Below are positions 5,479-7,723 of a DNA stretch of 7,723 bases, in pieces. Every line of letters starts with the position of its first letter. Positions within the stretch are counted from its first letter, which is position 1. Where the stretch lies: positions 1 to 7,723 of the forward strand of contig CAKZPJ010000328.1 of NCBI GenBank assembly GCA_937138955.1. The letters run 5' to 3'. The notes under the pieces are model-generated. The model had not been told where the DNA came from, made no database searches, and saw only the letters and a list, made by a program, of their open reading frames with translations. The position numbers and the translations under genes were made by a program. The DNA comes from an uncultured Flammeovirgaceae bacterium (GTDB taxonomy: Bacteria; Bacteroidota; Bacteroidia; Cytophagales; Cyclobacteriaceae).

Positions 5479-7723
5479 GCTTGTTTCCTGAGTTTTCGTT
5501 CCTCCCGAAGGCAATAGAGTACGGGCACAATAAAATAGGTCACGGCTGCTACCATCATCCCACCAAAGGCTGGGATCGCCATCGGAATCATAATATCCGC
5601 TCCCCGGCCGGTTGACGTTAAAATGGGCAGTAGGGCAATGACGGTGGTAGCCGATGTCATCACCGCTGGTCTGATCCGGCGCAAACCCGCTTCTACGACT
5701 GCTTTCTGGATTTCAGCAATACTTTGCGTTCTATTTTTCGCAAAGCTCTGATCAAGGTAGGTTCCCATCAATACACCATCGTCGGTAGCAATACCAAACA
5801 GCGCAATAAAACCAACCCATACCGCTACACTCAAATTGATCGGCTGCATCTGAAACAGATCGCGCATATTGGTATTGAAGAGTGAGGCGTTGGCAAACCA
5901 GTCCTGTCCATACAGCCAAAGCATAATGAACCCGCCGGTGAAGGCCATCGCTATGCCCGTAAAAATCATTAGCGATGTGGTAACGGATCGGAACTGGAAA
6001 TAGAGGATCAGAAAGACAATAACCAGCACCACCGGAACAATGATGGCGAGTCGTTTTTCGGCTCTCACCTGATTTTCGTAGCTGCCGGAAAACTTGTAAT
6101 TGATCCCGGCCGGTACATCTAAGTTTCCTGCTTCAATCTGATCTAAAATCGCGGCTTGGGCATCGTTGACCACATCTACTTCCGCATAGCCGTCGCGTTT
6201 GTCAAACAGCACATAGCCCACCAAGAACGTTTCTTCACTTTTAATGGCTTGTGGCCCTTGCACGTAGTCAATGTCAACCAGTTGCCCTAGTGGAATTTGC
6301 GCTCCGGTCGGGGTAGCGATTAAAATCTTGGCCAAAGACTGAGGGTTATCCCGCAACTCTCGGGGGTAGCGCACTCGCACCGGAAAGCGTTCCCGACCTT
6401 CTACGGTGGTGGTAACTTTCATGCCTCCAATAGCCGTTTCAATCGTCTGTTGTACATCCGCTACATTGAGTCCGTAGCGTGAAATTTCATTCCGATTAAT
6501 ATACAGGTGCATGTAGGGCTTTCCGACAATACGATCAGCAAACACTGCTTCAGCCTTTACCGAAGGAACAGTTTTGAGAATTTCTTCCAGTTGCAGTCCA
6601 AAATCCTGAATGGTTCTCAAATCGGGTCCATAGACTTTGATGCCCATTGGCGCGCGCATACCGGTTTGTAGCATCACCAACCGGGTCTCAATGGGTTGAA
6701 GTTTGGGGGCGGATGTCACACCGGGAATTTTCGTCACTTTTACAATCTCATCCCAAATGTCATCGGGGGACTGTACATGCGACCGCCAGTTTCTAAAATA
6801 CGTGCCATTGTCATCCCGTATTAACTGATCGGCGGAAATGCCCTGTTTTAAGGCTTCCTCATTGCTGATAGATTCTCCACTAGGTAAGTGATAGTTACCT
6901 TCCTTATCGACTTTGAAGCGGATGCGACGCCCTCTTTGATCCACCCTATATTCCGGTTTGTAGTTAATGATATTTTCGTACATGGAAATCGGGGCGGGAT
7001 CGAGAGCCGATTCCACCCGGCCCAGTTTACCAACTGTCAGTGCCACTTCCGGAATATTAGTGAGCAACATATCCAGTTGGCCGACCACCTTACGGTTGTA
7101 GGCGATACCGGAATGCGGCATGGACGTGGGCATTAACAGGAAGCTTCCTTCATCCAGAGATGGCATGAACTCCTTACCAATACCCGGAAAAGCATGGGCA
7201 AGGCCTGACCAGACTTGGGTGGTTTGTATTTCTATACCCGTCTTATCTAAACCTTTGGCAACAACCCCAAACACCGTGTTGAAGCCCAGCCAGATGGTAA
7301 GTCCGAATAGGATAAGCATAGCCGGAATGATCAGAAAGGTTGTTTTGTGTTGCAGACACCAGGAAAGAACCGGACGGTAGTAATAGGCTAACAGACTAAA
7401 GCCCGCCAGGATGATCCCCACTAAAAGACCAACAAAGAGGATATTAAGCCCCAAACTCTCACCAGCCCCGAGGGGAAGCCAATATTCTGCCAGTAGCCAG
7501 ATCACCCCCAGCACCACCACGATGAGCTCCGCTTTAGTGATGATCCACGAATACCACGGCTGAGATCTGTCCGACTTTTCGTACCAGCTCTTCAGGAAGA
7601 AGATGCTTCCAAACAAAATAAGCATGATGCCCGCCCACCATTGCATAAAGAATAGCGCAATCGTACCAATAATCATCAGTCCAATATTGATCAAGGTAAG
7701 AAGTCTCTGATTCTTTACTCTAA
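5475..7723 (-). CDS. cusA: CusA/CzcA-family heavy-metal RND pump, C-terminal part (5' end outside window)
   Basis: The frame stays open to the right edge (RVKNQRLLTLIN upstream of a spurious TTG start), so only the last 748 residues are seen; full members are over 1,000. Counting visible residues: four membrane helices at about 11-27, 29-44, 63-81 and 92-114 precede YRPVLSW and the canonical TM7 (128-146). The second periplasmic half follows, with EFMPSLDEG (184-192), GKLGRVESALDPAP, M247 and MLQTGMRAPMG (350-360), where E. coli CusA has metal-site methionines. The last membrane helices start near 565 and include GIATDDGVLMGTYL and RIRPAVMTSATT. Compared with my recollection of E. coli CusA it has extra segments at about 260-320 and 606-630, and Asp-Asp (647-648) where CusA has Glu. 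It is the proton-driven inner-membrane pump exporting Cu(I)/Ag(I) or a similar metal. Its TGA overlaps the channel gene's ATG. Confidence 0.93.
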   Translation of the reverse strand, partial: RVKNQRLLTLINIGLMIIGTIALFFMQWWAGIMLILFGSIFFLKSWYEKSDRSQPWYSWIITKAELIVVVLGVIWLLAEYWLPLGAGESLGLNILFVGLLVGIILAGFSLLAYYYRPVLSWCLQHKTTFLIIPAMLILFGLTIWLGFNTVFGVVAKGLDKTGIEIQTTQVWSGLAHAFPGIGKEFMPSLDEGSFLLMPTSMPHSGIAYNRKVVGQLDMLLTNIPEVALTVGKLGRVESALDPAPISMYENIINYKPEYRVDQRGRRIRFKVDKEGNYHLPSGESISNEEALKQGISADQLIRDDNGTYFRNWRSHVQSPDDIWDEIVKVTKIPGVTSAPKLQPIETRLVMLQTGMRAPMGIKVYGPDLRTIQDFGLQLEEILKTVPSVKAEAVFADRIVGKPYMHLYINRNEISRYGLNVADVQQTIETAIGGMKVTTTVEGRERFPVRVRYPRELRDNPQSLAKILIATPTGAQIPLGQLVDIDYVQGPQAIKSEETFLVGYVLFDKRDGYAEVDVVNDAQAAILDQIEAGNLDVPAGINYKFSGSYENQVRAEKRLAIIVPVVLVIVFLILYFQFRSVTTSLMIFTGIAMAFTGGFIMLWLYGQDWFANASLFNTNMRDLFQMQPINLSVAVWVGFIALFGIATDDGVLMGTYLDQSFAKNRTQSIAEIQKAVVEAGLRRIRPAVMTSATTVIALLPILTSTGRGADIMIPMAIPAFGGMMVAAVTYFIVPVLYCLREERKLRKQA

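Noticed and set aside
5479..5514. Upstream ATG for the channel gene (MPSGGTKTQETS extension)
   Set aside because: It would put 12 hydrophilic residues before a proper signal peptide and overlap the pump by 40 bases; the ATG at 5478 gives MKK plus a signal and an ATGA overlap.
6848..7380. Plus- and minus-strand frames of 60-86 codons inside the pump gene
   Set aside because: All lie fully within the strongly supported pump frame and have no family features.
5475..7694. TTG at 7694 as the pump's start codon
   Set aside because: The frame continues open to the window edge and the missing half of an RND pump must lie upstream; the TTG is internal.

Overview
The window looks like an accessory metal-resistance locus from a member of the Bacteroidota, probably a Cytophagia-like marine or environmental lineage. 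The reasons are an HMA-AraC regulator, DUF3347 domains with the YCPM/NPYFG signature, an RND pump of the large Bacteroidota type, a 'four helix bundle' (23S rRNA IVP-family) gene, and start sites without strong Shine-Dalgarno sequences. The assignment rests on protein character, not on a marker gene. All supported genes lie on the minus strand, so they are transcribed from right to left.

Layout in transcription order: (1) 7723-5475, the C-terminal 748 residues of a CusA/CzcA-type heavy-metal RND pump, whose 5' end lies beyond the window; (2) 5478-4234, a TolC/CusC-like outer-membrane channel whose ATG overlaps the pump's TGA; (3) 4162-3815, a 115-residue IVP-family four-helix-bundle protein; (4) 3818-1986, a CusB-like adaptor with an N-terminal metal-binding HMBD and a C-terminal DUF3347 domain, whose ATG overlaps the stop of gene 3; (5) 1950-1381, a small AraC-type regulator with an N-terminal HMA-like CxxC domain; (6) 1224-907, a cytosolic Csp-type four-helix copper-storage protein with 21 cysteines, followed by a hairpin; (7) 598-72, the decayed remains of a DUF3347 lipoprotein with six reading-frame lesions.

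Together the genes form a copper (possibly copper/silver) handling unit. Pump, adaptor and channel would make a tripartite complex that exports the metal across both membranes. HMBD and DUF3347 would bind or hand over metal in the periplasm, Csp would buffer Cu(I) in the cytosol, and the HMA-AraC protein would sense metal directly and control the locus. Metal specificity is inferred from the gene set, not proven.

The most unusual structure is around gene 3. It is bracketed by two 64-bp arrays, each of eight 8-bp units (RCNNATYA-like), in opposite orientation. One array runs into the last codons of the tolC-like gene. The other lies inside the cusB-like reading frame and encodes its Ser/His/Gln-rich linker. 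This resembles the inverted-repeat-flanked IVP elements known from 23S rRNA intervening sequences, here placed in the middle of a metal-efflux operon.
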